From: Bradyrhizobium ottawaense
GTDB lineage: Bacteria > Pseudomonadota > Alphaproteobacteria > Rhizobiales > Xanthobacteraceae
NCBI RefSeq assembly: GCF_900099825.1
Contig: NZ_LT629693.1
Coordinates: 4,537,001 to 4,601,000 of the forward strand
Direction of reading: 5' to 3'
DNA: 64,000 nucleotides
Shown: positions 17,258 to 25,615 of the stretch, piece by piece
How the letters are laid out: the number at the start of each line of letters is the position of its first letter
Position numbering within the stretch: position 1 is the stretch's first letter
The notes under the pieces: model-generated
Told to the model about the DNA's origin: nothing
Database searches by the model: none
Seen by the model: the letters and a program-made list of their open reading frames with translations, nothing else
Made by a program: the position numbers and the translations under genes

Positions 17258-18157
17258 TCAGGGCTTGGTTTGCGCCGAGGCCACCAGCCATTGCCGGAAC
17301 GCCGACAGTTTCGGCGGGTCGGTTCGTCCGGCCGGCGAGACCAGATAGAATCCGGCGTCGACCGGCAGCGTGATCTTGAAGGGAACCACGAGCCGGCCCC
17401 TGGCGATGTCTTCCTGCACATAGGCGGTGCGGCCCATCGCGACGCCGAGGCCGTCGATCGCGGCCTGCACGGTCATGAAGATCATGTCGAAGGTCACGCC
17501 GGGCTGTTTGGAAAAATCGGCCGGCAGACCCGCCGCCCACAGCCACAGCCGCCAGTCGTCGCTGTTGGCGTTAGAGGTGTGCAGCAGCACATGGTCTTTG
17601 AGGTCCTCAGGGCATTTCAGCGGCTTGTTGCCCTTCAGCAGGCTCGGGCTGCACACCGGGAACAATTCGTCCGCCATCAGCCAGTCGGCGCGCAGCCCTG
17701 GCCATTGGCCCCGGCCGTAGCGGATCGCGGCGTCGACATTGTCGCGCTGGAAATCGACCAGGCTGGTCGAGGTGGTGATGCGCACGTCGATGCCGTGATG
17801 TTCTTCCTGGAACGCGGTCAGCCGGGGCAAAAGCCACTTGGCGGCCAGCGACGCCAGCGTCGAGACCGTCAGCACATGGTCGTCGTCCTTGCGCAGCAGC
17901 CGGTCGGTGGCAAGCCTGAGATCGTTGAATGCGGCGCGGATGCCGGGGAGGTAATCCGTGGCCTGCGGCGTCAGGGTCAGCGCGCGGTTCTGGCGGACGA
18001 ACAGGGGGATTCCTAGCTCCTCCTCCAGCCGCTTGATCTGATGGCTGATCGCGGTCTGCGTCACATTCAGCTCGGACGCCGCCTGGGTGAAGCTCAAATG
18101 CCGGGCCGCGGCCTCGAAGGCGCGCAATCCATTCAGCGAGGGCAGCCTGACGGTCAT
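17258..18157 (-). CDS. LysR-family regulator (GcvA/TcuR-type) of the tcu cluster
   Basis: 299 residues. The N-terminal winged helix-turn-helix (LPSLNGLRAFEAAARHLSFTQAASELNVTQTAISHQIKRLEEELGIPLF, residues 5-53) is a textbook LysR domain, and the remaining 220 residues form the periplasmic-binding-like effector domain. It lies at the head of the minus-strand tcu genes, in the same orientation, and TcuR of enterobacteria is also LysR-type. It is therefore the probable activator responding to tricarballylate, with a candidate operator at 17179-17193. It is divergent from the DUF1127 gene. Confidence 0.85.
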   Translation of the reverse strand: MTVRLPSLNGLRAFEAAARHLSFTQAASELNVTQTAISHQIKRLEEELGIPLFVRQNRALTLTPQATDYLPGIRAAFNDLRLATDRLLRKDDDHVLTVSTLASLAAKWLLPRLTAFQEEHHGIDVRITTSTSLVDFQRDNVDAAIRYGRGQWPGLRADWLMADELFPVCSPSLLKGNKPLKCPEDLKDHVLLHTSNANSDDWRLWLWAAGLPADFSKQPGVTFDMIFMTVQAAIDGLGVAMGRTAYVQEDIARGRLVVPFKITLPVDAGFYLVSPAGRTDPPKLSAFRQWLVASAQTKP

Positions 18158-18272
18158 TTCCGCATTCCCGAATACATGAGTTTATATCATGCGAAGCGGT
18201 ACAAAGTGTCGTTTGTGAATGGGTCTGTTTGCGCAGATATTAGCCTCAACAAGTTAGCTAAAGGAGTTTCAA

Positions 18273-18476
18273 ATGTCCACTTTTACGCATGATTCGATGA
18301 TAAATCATCATGGACAGGGCGTATTGGCCGAGCTGGCCGAGACCGTCCATGTCTGGCGGCAGCGCTACGAGGCGCGCCGCGAGCTGGCGCAGTGGTCCGA
18401 CCGGGATCTCCACGACATCGGCCTGTCCTCGGGCGATGCCATCTTCGAGACCTCAAAGCCGTTCTGGCAGGCCTAG
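18273..18476 (+). CDS. DUF1127 small protein
   Basis: 67 residues behind a good AAAGGAG. The C-terminal half RRELAQWSDRDLHDIGLSSGDAI is the YjiS-like DUF1127 signature (R-x-L-x2-L-x-D-x2-L-x-D-I-G). In other alphaproteobacteria short DUF1127 proteins bind RNA or affect phosphate and carbon metabolism, but no function can be fixed here. It is followed at 86 bp by a GNAT gene. Confidence 0.8.
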   Translation: MSTFTHDSMINHHGQGVLAELAETVHVWRQRYEARRELAQWSDRDLHDIGLSSGDAIFETSKPFWQA

Positions 18477-18561
18477 GGCAGCCAAGCCGGCGTCGCCTCA
18501 TCAGGGGACGCCGGCGATTTTCTCGGAGATCCAGAATTCCTAGAGATCGGGAGAGCGTGCC

Positions 18562-19185
18562 ATGACAACCCTGCGTTTCGACGATCTCAAGCAGTATTCC
18601 GACACGCTGCGCTCGCGTAGCGGCGAGGCGGTCACCGTTCGTTTCGTCGAACCGCGCGACGCTGAGCCGCTGCAGGCCTATTTCCGTTCGCTCACGACCC
18701 GCTCACGCTACAACCGCTTCCTCGGCGCGATGCGCGAATTGCCGGCGACGCTGCTCGCGCACTTCATTCATGTCGGCGAGGCCGAGCAGTTCAGCGCGGT
18801 CGCAACCATGATGTTCGATGGTTACGAGACCATCGTCGGCGAAGTCCGCTATGCCTTCCACGCCGAGACGTCGAGCATCGAATTCGGCCTGTCGGTCGAC
18901 GACCGCTGGCAGGGTCACGGCATCGGCAAGGCGCTGTTGAAAAATCTCGAATGCCGCGCGGCATCGTTCGGTGCCGAGCGCATCTTTGGTGACACGCTGC
19001 GTTCGAACGAGTCGATGATCAGCCTCGCCCGCAAGGCCGGCTACGCCTTCGCGCAAAGCCCCGGCGACTGGAAGCTGGTGCGCTTCGAAAAGCAGATCGA
19101 TATCCAGCCGCGCGACATTCCCTGCGCAAGCTGGAAACTCGCCGCCGCCTCCCGTCAGTTCGCAATCCCTCCTCTTGCGAGCTGA
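18562..19185 (+). CDS. GNAT-family N-acetyltransferase
   Basis: 207 residues. The acetyl-CoA-binding motif A is visible as VDDRWQGHGIGKALLKNLE, preceded by a beta-strand (SIEFGLSV) and followed by LRSNESMISLARKAGYAF, the typical motif B. The N-terminal RFVEPRDAEPLQAYFRSLTTRSRYNRFL resembles the acetyltransferase domain found C-terminally in acyl-CoA-synthetase-type protein acetylases. It could therefore be a single-domain Pat-like protein acetyltransferase; this is inference only. A strong terminator follows immediately. Confidence 0.85.
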   Translation: MTTLRFDDLKQYSDTLRSRSGEAVTVRFVEPRDAEPLQAYFRSLTTRSRYNRFLGAMRELPATLLAHFIHVGEAEQFSAVATMMFDGYETIVGEVRYAFHAETSSIEFGLSVDDRWQGHGIGKALLKNLECRAASFGAERIFGDTLRSNESMISLARKAGYAFAQSPGDWKLVRFEKQIDIQPRDIPCASWKLAAASRQFAIPPLAS

Positions 19186-19194
19186 CAGGATCTA

Positions 19195-19235
19195 AGCCCG
19201 GTTCTGGCGGTAACCAGAACCGGGCTATTTTTCTT
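19195..19235 (+). terminator. Strong intrinsic terminator after the GNAT gene
   Basis: A perfect 13-bp stem (19195-19207 with 19214-19226: AGCCCGGTTCTGG and its complement) with a 6-nt loop is followed by ATTTTTCTT. It starts 10 bp past the stop codon. Confidence 0.85.
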
Positions 19236-19259
19236 CGCCGACTTGGCAGATGCCGATCT

Positions 19260-20090
19260 TCAAGCCCCCTTGAACACCGCCTTGCGCTTCTCGACAAACG
19301 CCTGCACCGCTTCCTTGTGATCTGATGTCACCTGGCAGCGGACCATGCGCTCGGCTTCATGATCGCGCGCGGTGGCGAAATCGAACATCAAGGCTTCGTC
19401 GAGATTGTCCTTCATGTAGCGAATCGCGATCGTCGGTCCGTCGGCGATCGATTTGGCGAGCGCGAACGCCTCCGCCTGCAGCTTGTCGTCCGGGACCACG
19501 CGGTTCACAAGGCCGATCGCCTCGCATCTTGCGGCATCGACCCGCTCGCAGGTGAACATCAGTTCCCGCGCCCGCGAGGTGCCGACCAGCCGGGTCAGCA
19601 GCCACGCGATGCCGTAGTCACCGCTCAGGCCGACCTTGAGATAGCCGGTGGAAAGGAATGCCGATTGCGCGGCGATCCGCATGTCGCAGGCCATGGCGAG
19701 CGCCAGGCCGGCGCCGACCGCGGGGCCGGGCAATGCTGCAATGGTCGGCTTGCGCACCGAGACCAGCGCGCCGGTCAAGAGGCGCTGCCGCTCCTGAAGG
19801 TCGGCGACCCGCTCGTCGTGGGACATTGCCAGCTTGTTCTTGTCGCGGTTGGCGCCCATGCCCTTGACGTTGCCGCCGGCGCAGAACGCGGTGCCGGCGC
19901 CGGTCAGCAGCAGCACGCCGACGTCGGGGTTCTCGCCGCAGGCCTTGATCATGTTGCGCAAGGCCGGCGTCAGATTATCCGACATCGCGTTGCGGGCCTC
20001 GGGGCGGTTCAGCGTGATGATGGCGACGCGGTCGCGGATCACGCACAGCAATTCGTCGGTGCCGGTGTCGATCTTGGTCTCGGTGGTCAT
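19260..20090 (-). CDS. Enoyl-CoA hydratase/isomerase family protein
   Basis: 276-residue crotonase. Both oxyanion-hole segments are present: GAGTAFCAGGNVKGMG and LPGPAVGAGLALAMACDMRIA. The second acidic catalytic position, normally Glu in PEILLG, falls in YLKVGLSGDYGIAWLLTRLVG, where Asp of SGDYG is the likely acid. The precise reaction (hydration, isomerisation or hydrolysis) is open. Same strand as the SDR and GST genes upstream, probably one unit acting on a CoA thioester. Confidence 0.85.
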   Translation of the reverse strand: MTTETKIDTGTDELLCVIRDRVAIITLNRPEARNAMSDNLTPALRNMIKACGENPDVGVLLLTGAGTAFCAGGNVKGMGANRDKNKLAMSHDERVADLQERQRLLTGALVSVRKPTIAALPGPAVGAGLALAMACDMRIAAQSAFLSTGYLKVGLSGDYGIAWLLTRLVGTSRARELMFTCERVDAARCEAIGLVNRVVPDDKLQAEAFALAKSIADGPTIAIRYMKDNLDEALMFDFATARDHEAERMVRCQVTSDHKEAVQAFVEKRKAVFKGA

Positions 20091-20167
20091 GGTTCCCCCA
20101 GTTTCTTATTTGGCCCGTCGTTCCGGGTTGTCGCATCGCCCCGCAATGACGGTGATGGTTATTCGCC

Positions 20168-20869
20168 CTAAAACTTCTCGACCCATGGCCGCAGTTCCAG
20201 CTCCCAGGTCCAGGCGCTGCGCGGCTGTTGCAGCACATTCCAGTAGCTTAGCGCAATGGCATCGGGATCGAGCATCGAGTCCGGTCGGTCAGCGGGCTCG
20301 GTTCGGGCTGCGCTGCGGATACCGCCGTCGATGACGAAATGTGCGATGTGGATGCCCTGCGGCGACAATTCGCGCGCCATGCTCTGGGCGAGCCCGCGCA
20401 GCGCGAACTTGCCCATCGCGAACGGCGCCGATTGCGCATAGCCCTTGACGCTGGCGGAAGCGCCGGTGAACAGGATGGCGCCGTGCTTGTTCGGCAGCAT
20501 GCGTTGCACCGCCTGCTGCGCCACCAGAAAGCCGCCGAACGCCGAGACCGCGATCGCCTGCGCGACGTCTGCCGGCGCCAGATCGATGAAGGCGCCGCGC
20601 GCCCGCCCGCTGGCATTGTAGACGACAAGGTCAGGCGCGCCGATCTCGCGTTCGACCAGGCCGAACAGCCGCTCGACATCCTCCGCACTGGTGGCGTCGC
20701 AGGCAAAGGCGCGGGCGCCGGTCTCGGTGCAGAGCGCGCCGAGCTTCTCGATCTTGCGGGCGGCGAGCGCGACCTTGATGCCCTCGCGCGAAAACAGCCG
20801 CGCCAGCGATGCGCTCAGGCCTTCTCCGGCGCCGACGATCAGCGCGTTCTTGTATTTCGGCGATTCCAT
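20168..20869 (-). CDS. Short-chain dehydrogenase family protein with Phe replacing the catalytic Tyr
   Basis: 233 residues with a Rossmann fold: ALIVGAGEGLSASLARLFSREG at the N-terminus and VVYNASGRARG in place of NNAG. The classical Ser-Tyr-x3-Lys triad is broken. After GASAS the expected tyrosine is Phe150 (PFAMGK), while Lys154 is kept. A nearby Tyr144 could substitute but is out of register. I recall other alphaproteobacterial members with this F-x3-K variant, so it may be a subfamily that is inactive or uses another acid. It lies between the crotonase and GST genes on the same strand. Confidence 0.8.
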   Translation of the reverse strand: MESPKYKNALIVGAGEGLSASLARLFSREGIKVALAARKIEKLGALCTETGARAFACDATSAEDVERLFGLVEREIGAPDLVVYNASGRARGAFIDLAPADVAQAIAVSAFGGFLVAQQAVQRMLPNKHGAILFTGASASVKGYAQSAPFAMGKFALRGLAQSMARELSPQGIHIAHFVIDGGIRSAARTEPADRPDSMLDPDAIALSYWNVLQQPRSAWTWELELRPWVEKF

Positions 20870-20901
20870 GGGCGCGTTCCTCGGATGGTGGGACTAGGTA
20901 T

Positions 20902-21900
20902 CTAGGCGCGCAATCCCGCGAGGCAACCCGCCGCGGCCAGGATCAGGTCGAGATCCCGCTTGTCGGCGATCCCAGCGTATTTGGCGCGGAGCATGCCGAG
21001 CGAACGGGCGTGATATTTTTGCGGCTTCTGGATCCAGACCTTGTCGCCGAGGGTGACGCTGAACTCGTCCTTGCCGTCCGCCAGCGCCTTCTCGTTGGCC
21101 AATGTCCAGGTCCAGAATTGCCGCCCCACCTGCTTGGTCAGGATCGGCATCAGGGTCGGCGCCAGTGCGCTCCATGTTTCGAACGCGCCTTCGTTCCGCG
21201 GCCACAGCATGCGGTGCACCCAGTCGAGCACATGCGGCGCGCCGCCGCCGATCAAGCCACCCACGGTCGGATCGGTCCACATCTCATAGAACTGGCCCCA
21301 GAGGCCAAAGTCGCCGTAGGCCGGCCGTCCGCCGAACAGATAGGGGCGCGTCGCCAGATGCGCGTCGAGCAACCCGAGCATTTCCCGGAAGCCGGTCTCG
21401 ATCTGCGGCGCGGTCGTGGCATTCGAGCCGACGAACCAGACCCGGTCGACCATGCGTGCCCGCACCTGCGCCGTGAACGCATCATGCTCCTGCTCGCTGG
21501 CCCCGGGCGCGCGCATCCGCGCAATGCGGCCGGCCGAGGAGATCTGATCGACGTCACGGCCCCAGCGGTAGTGGAACATCCATTTGTTGCCCCACTCATC
21601 GCCGAACTCCTCGATCAGCGCGGAGATGAACTGCGTGACGGGCTCGCCGGGATGAATCGATGCTTCGGGGTGAAGCTTCTCGATCCGGTCGATGATCGGC
21701 GTGGAATCCTGGATGCCAGTACCGTCAGGCGTTACCACCAGCGGGATGATCGGCATTTTGGCGAATTTCTCGAATTCCGGCTGGCTTGCCGCATTGCGCA
21801 ACACCCATTGATGCGGAATTCCCTTGTAGCGGAAATAGGAGCGGACCTTGACGGAGTAGGGCGACATTTCGGCGCCGATGATGCGATATCCGTCCGCCAT
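20902..21900 (-). CDS. Glutathione S-transferase-like protein
   Basis: 332 residues from ATG 21900 (MADGYRIIGAEMSPYSVKVRSYFRYKGIPHQW). The N-terminal about 80 residues match the thioredoxin-like GST fold: SPYSVKVRSYF at the substrate-thiol position, MPIIPLVVTPDG with the cis-Pro, and a STPIIDRIE glutathione-binding Ser. An unusually long helical C-terminal domain follows. Longer than typical 200-230-residue GSTs, so it belongs to an extended subgroup. It heads the minus-strand group with SDR and crotonase and is divergent from the acyl-CoA dehydrogenase at 21991. Confidence 0.75.
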   Translation of the reverse strand: MADGYRIIGAEMSPYSVKVRSYFRYKGIPHQWVLRNAASQPEFEKFAKMPIIPLVVTPDGTGIQDSTPIIDRIEKLHPEASIHPGEPVTQFISALIEEFGDEWGNKWMFHYRWGRDVDQISSAGRIARMRAPGASEQEHDAFTAQVRARMVDRVWFVGSNATTAPQIETGFREMLGLLDAHLATRPYLFGGRPAYGDFGLWGQFYEMWTDPTVGGLIGGGAPHVLDWVHRMLWPRNEGAFETWSALAPTLMPILTKQVGRQFWTWTLANEKALADGKDEFSVTLGDKVWIQKPQKYHARSLGMLRAKYAGIADKRDLDLILAAAGCLAGLRA

Positions 21901-21990
21901 GGGTGGTCCTCTAATTATGGTTGTTGACGGCGTGATCGCCTGCGTTATCGGTAGATGACCAATATCGGGCGGAACGAACAAGGGCTAAAA

Positions 21991-23772
21991 ATGCAGCCAC
22001 TCAAGCAGGAACGCGCGGCAGCCTCAGCCAATCAGCCGGGCTTGCTCGCACCGGACACAACGGGGATGAATTTCTACCGGGCCGATCCGGCGCTGACGGA
22101 TCTGCTCAAGCTGCATCTTCCCGATGCGCTGTTTCGCCATATCGAACCGCATCTCGATCGCCTCGGCGGACTGGCTGGCGGCTATCTCGACGAATGCGCG
22201 CGGCTGGCCGACCGGCACACGCCGGTGCTGCATCAGCGCGACCGCTTCGGGCGCGATTCCCAGTACATCGAATATCATCCGGCCTATCGCGAACTGGAGA
22301 AGGCTGCCTTCGGCGAGTTCGGTATTCACGCGTTGTCGATCCGCAAGGGCATCATGGGCTGGCCGGACAAGTATCCCGTCGTCGCCAAGCACGCCTTTAC
22401 GTTCCTGTTCAACCAGACCGAATTCGGCATGGGCTGCCCGATCAACGTCACCGACGGTTGCGCAAAGCTCTTGAATAATTTCGGCAGCGACGCCCTGAAG
22501 GCGCGCTATCTCGACGGCCTGACCCAGACCGACATGAGCAAGCTGACCCAGGGCGGTCAGTTCATGACCGAGAAGGAAGGCGGCTCCGACGTCGGCACGC
22601 TGACCACGACAGCCGTGCAGGAAGGCGATCATTGGCGGCTCACCGGCGAGAAATGGTTCTGCTCCAATGCTGACGCCGAAGTGGTGATGCTGCTGGCGCG
22701 GCCGGAAGGTGCCGGCCCCGGTACGCGCGGCGTCGGGCTGTTCCTGATGCCGCGGCGGTTGGAGGACGGTTCGCAAAACCACTACCGGATCGTGCGTTTG
22801 AAGGACAAGCTCGGCACCCGCTCGATGGCCTCGGGCGAGATCAAGCTGGAAGGCGCGATTGCGTATGCGGTCGGCAAACTCGATCGCGGCTTCGTGCAGA
22901 TGGCCGAGATGGTGAACTCGTCCAGGCTCTCCAACGGCGTCAAATCCACCGCGCTGATGCGGCGGGCGCATCATGACGCGATGACGGTGGCGAGAAACCG
23001 CGTCGTGTTCGGCCAGCGCATCATCGACCTGCCGCTGGCGCGGCGGCAGTTGATGAAGATCATGCTGCCGACCGAGCAGGCGCTGTCGATGAGCTTCCTC
23101 ACCGCCGATGCGCTGGACCGTGCCGAGGCCGGCAGCCAGGATGCGGCGGCGCTATTGCGTATCCTGACCCCGACCCTGAAATTCCGCGCCACCCGCGACG
23201 CCCGCAAGGTGTGCGGCGATGCGCTGGAGATGCGCGGCGGCATCGGTTACATCGAGGAATTCGCCACCGCGCGGCTGCTGCGCGATGCCCATCTCGGTTC
23301 GATCTGGGAAGGCACCGGCAACATCGTCGCGATCGATGCGCTGAAACGCGCGGTCGGCCGCCACGGCGCCGATGCCGCGCTCGCCGCCGACCTGCACGCC
23401 CGGCTCGACGACAGCGCCAACGTGCCGCAGGCCTGGCGCAATCGTCTGGGCGACCTTGCCGATCGCGCGATCGGCTTTGCCCGTGAGGTTGCCGCCCGTT
23501 CCGACAATGAGGGCGACGCCCGGCGCGCGACCAGTCTTCTGTATCATGTCGCCAGCGCGGTCGCGCTGGCCTGGGAAGGCGGCCGCATTCACGAGATGCG
23601 CGGCGACGCGAGGCGGCTCTTGCTGTCGCGCATGGTGATCGACCATCGCGTGTCCCCGAGCGATCCGTTCCAACTGACGGAAAGTCCCGCGCAACGTGCG
23701 ATCACCGGGCACCTGCTCGACGAGCGCGCGATCGGCATGGCCGAGGTTGGCGAATTGCTTACGGCAGCATAG
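21991..23772 (+). CDS. Acyl-CoA dehydrogenase, AidB-like long form
   Basis: 593 residues from ATG 21991 (AGGG upstream; an ATG at 21955 would add 12 residues). FAD-binding and substrate motifs occur: MTEKEGGSDVGTLTT, WRLTGEKWFCSNADAEV, RLKDKLGTRSMASGEI, and near the C-terminus LGSIWEGTGNIVAIDALKRA, where the Glu of WEGT is the catalytic base. Its length and motif spacing resemble AidB/isovaleryl-CoA-type dehydrogenases with extra terminal domains, not 380-residue beta-oxidation enzymes. Followed 55 bp later by an alcohol dehydrogenase. Confidence 0.85.
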   Translation: MQPLKQERAAASANQPGLLAPDTTGMNFYRADPALTDLLKLHLPDALFRHIEPHLDRLGGLAGGYLDECARLADRHTPVLHQRDRFGRDSQYIEYHPAYRELEKAAFGEFGIHALSIRKGIMGWPDKYPVVAKHAFTFLFNQTEFGMGCPINVTDGCAKLLNNFGSDALKARYLDGLTQTDMSKLTQGGQFMTEKEGGSDVGTLTTTAVQEGDHWRLTGEKWFCSNADAEVVMLLARPEGAGPGTRGVGLFLMPRRLEDGSQNHYRIVRLKDKLGTRSMASGEIKLEGAIAYAVGKLDRGFVQMAEMVNSSRLSNGVKSTALMRRAHHDAMTVARNRVVFGQRIIDLPLARRQLMKIMLPTEQALSMSFLTADALDRAEAGSQDAAALLRILTPTLKFRATRDARKVCGDALEMRGGIGYIEEFATARLLRDAHLGSIWEGTGNIVAIDALKRAVGRHGADAALAADLHARLDDSANVPQAWRNRLGDLADRAIGFAREVAARSDNEGDARRATSLLYHVASAVALAWEGGRIHEMRGDARRLLLSRMVIDHRVSPSDPFQLTESPAQRAITGHLLDERAIGMAEVGELLTAA

Positions 23773-23826
23773 GCTGCGTGCCGACACCCGTTCCGGTTCA
23801 AGAAACATAAAATAAAGGGAGTACCC

Positions 23827-24915
23827 ATGAAGGCCGCCGTACTGTTTGAAGTCAACAAGCCGCTGCAGATCGAGGATGTCAGTGTGCCGAATCCCGGTCC
23901 GCGCGAAGTCCTGATCCGCACCCGCGTCGCCGGCCTCTGTCACTCCGACCTGCACTTCATGGAAGGGCTGTATCCGCACCCGCTGCCCGCGGTGCTCGGT
24001 CACGAATCCGCCGGGGTCGTCGAGAAGGTCGGCTCCGATGTCACCTATGTGAAGCCCGGCGATCACGTCGTGACGTGCCTGTCGGTGTTCTGCGGCACCT
24101 GCGACAACTGCACCACCGGCCGCACCGTGCTGTGCACCGACACCACCGTGAAGATGCTGCCGGGCGCTTCCAACCGGCTGTCCTGGGCGCGCTCGGAGAA
24201 ACTCAACCAGTTCCTCAACCTGTCGTCGTTCGCCGAGCAGATGCTGGTGCACGAAAACGCCATCGTCAAAATCCGGAAAGACATGCCGCTGGAGTTGGCG
24301 GCGCTGATCGGCTGCGGCGTCATCACCGGCTACGGCGCGGTGGTCAACACCGCGGGCGTCAAGGCCGGTGAAACCGTCGCCGTAATCGGCTGCGGCGGCG
24401 TCGGCATGGCGGCGATCAACGGCGCGGCGATTGCCGGCGCCGGCCGCATCATCGCGATCGACACCAATCCGGCCAAGCTGCAGCTCGCCACCAAGTTAGG
24501 CGCCACCGACATCGTAGATCCCCGCAACGGCGACGTGGTGCAGCAGGTGCGCGACCTCACCAATGGCGGCGTGCAGCATTCCTTCGAAGTGCTGGGACGG
24601 AAAGAGACCGCGGAACAGTCGTTCGCCATGCTGGCGGCCGGCGGCACTGCAACCATCGTCGGCATGATCCCGTTCGGCCAGAAGATCGAATTGCACGGCT
24701 TCGATTTCCTGCGCGAGCGCCGCATCCAGGGTTCGTCGATGGGTTCAAATCATTTCCGCGTCGACATGCCCCGACTCATCGAATTCTACATGCGTGGCAA
24801 GCTGCATCTGGAAGACTGGATTTCGGCCAAGCTGAAGCTTTCCGAGATCAACGAGGGCTTTGCCAACATGAAGGCCGGCAAGACGCTGCGCAGCGTGATC
24901 ATGTTTGACGCGTGA
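23827..24915 (+). CDS. Zinc-dependent alcohol dehydrogenase (class III-like MDR)
   Basis: 362 residues. Catalytic zinc site: LCHSDLHF with Cys, and GHESAGVVEKVG with His-Glu. Structural zinc site: FCGTCDNCTTGRTVLC, four Cys in the C-x2-C-x2-C-x7-C pattern. NAD-binding fold: VAVIGCGGVGMAAINGAAIAGAGRIIAID with acidic Asp favouring NAD. Oxidises a primary alcohol or hemithioacetal. Located directly after the acyl-CoA dehydrogenase, behind AAAGGGAG. Confidence 0.9.
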   Translation: MKAAVLFEVNKPLQIEDVSVPNPGPREVLIRTRVAGLCHSDLHFMEGLYPHPLPAVLGHESAGVVEKVGSDVTYVKPGDHVVTCLSVFCGTCDNCTTGRTVLCTDTTVKMLPGASNRLSWARSEKLNQFLNLSSFAEQMLVHENAIVKIRKDMPLELAALIGCGVITGYGAVVNTAGVKAGETVAVIGCGGVGMAAINGAAIAGAGRIIAIDTNPAKLQLATKLGATDIVDPRNGDVVQQVRDLTNGGVQHSFEVLGRKETAEQSFAMLAAGGTATIVGMIPFGQKIELHGFDFLRERRIQGSSMGSNHFRVDMPRLIEFYMRGKLHLEDWISAKLKLSEINEGFANMKAGKTLRSVIMFDA

Positions 24916-24920
24916 TTAGG

Positions 24921-25090
24921 CCGTCGTCCCGGCCTTGAGCCGGGACCCATACGCCGCGGCGGATGTGTGCGGCACAGTGGGAGACGCTGTCATTCCGGGA
25001 TGGTCCGAAGGACCAGACCTCAGATGCGCAATTGCGCATCGGGGAATCTCGAGATTCCGGGTTCGATGCTGCGCATCGCCCCGGAATGAC
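24921..25090. repeat. Cluster of two intergenic palindromes
   Basis: Unit 1 is GTCCCGGCCTTGAGCCGGGAC (24924-24946 region). Unit 2 runs from CATTCCGGGATGG (about 24991) to CCCCGGAATGACG (about 25090), enclosing the smaller palindromes TGGTCCGAAGGACCA and GATGCGCAATTGCGCATC. Non-coding, 3' of the alcohol dehydrogenase gene. Similar units recur at 34605-34750 and 60034-60154. Confidence 0.6.
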
Positions 25091-25101
25091 GGTGTTGGAA
25101 A

Positions 25102-25455
25102 TTACCGCGACACGTGCGCGGACACCGCGAGCCACTTGCCGTTCTGCCTGGCCCAGCAATCGGTATAACGCCCGTTCGCCTGCGTGCCGTCCGCGGTCGT
25201 ATAGCTGGTGGCGGCGTGGATGATAGCGAAGTCGCCGAGGATGCGAATCTTCACGTCGTATTCTCTGAGGTTCCTGATCGTCACCGGCACGGCCGTCTGC
25301 TTCAGGAATGCTGCGCGGTCGACCAGCGTCTTGTCGGGATTGGAGCAGTAGAACTCCGCCGCCAGGATTTCGTCGAAGCGCCTGACGTCGCAATTCTGCA
25401 CTGAGGCGACATAGTCGCGGTTGAGTGCGGTGAGTTGATCGAGATCGCCGGACAT
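25102..25455 (-). CDS. NTF2-like (SnoaL-type) protein
   Basis: 117 residues with the cone-shaped NTF2-like pattern: helix LNRDYVASVQNCDVRRFDEILAAEF, then CSNPDKTLVDRAAFL, strands VKIRILGDFAIIHAATSYT and RYTDCWARQNGKWLAVSAHVSR. Such proteins are small hydrolases, isomerases or binding domains, and no catalytic pair is obvious. Function unknown. It sits between two repeat clusters. Confidence 0.75.
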   Translation of the reverse strand: MSGDLDQLTALNRDYVASVQNCDVRRFDEILAAEFYCSNPDKTLVDRAAFLKQTAVPVTIRNLREYDVKIRILGDFAIIHAATSYTTADGTQANGRYTDCWARQNGKWLAVSAHVSR

Positions 25456-25473
25456 TGGTTTCTCCTCTGCCGT

Positions 25474-25612
25474 CCCTCATGGTGAGGAGGCGCGTTAGCG
25501 CCGTCTCGAACCATGCGGGCCCGAATATTCGTCGTGTCTCATCCTTCGAGACGCGGCGAAGACGCCGCTCCTCCAGCGACAACGGCGAAGCCGTTGCGCG
25601 GGGATGAGGAGT
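25474..25612. repeat. Intergenic palindrome 'GAGGAGGCGC...GACGCCGCTCCTC', copy 1
   Basis: The left arm (about 25483: gaggaggcgcgttagcgccgtctcgaa) and right arm (about 25544: ccttcgagacgcggcgaagacgccgctcct, with spacing differences) are inverted copies. A nearly identical, more perfect copy lies at 45444-45537. The unit is non-coding, between the NTF2-like and amidase genes. Confidence 0.55.
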
Positions 25613-25615
25613 CTT

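Noticed and set aside
15542..18016. 824-codon open frame on the plus strand opposite tcuA, the MFS gene and the LysR gene
   Set aside because: It is antisense to three well-supported genes. Its composition (His/Arg/Asp/Gly-rich, no hydrophobic pattern) is typical of the mirror frame of GC-rich coding DNA.
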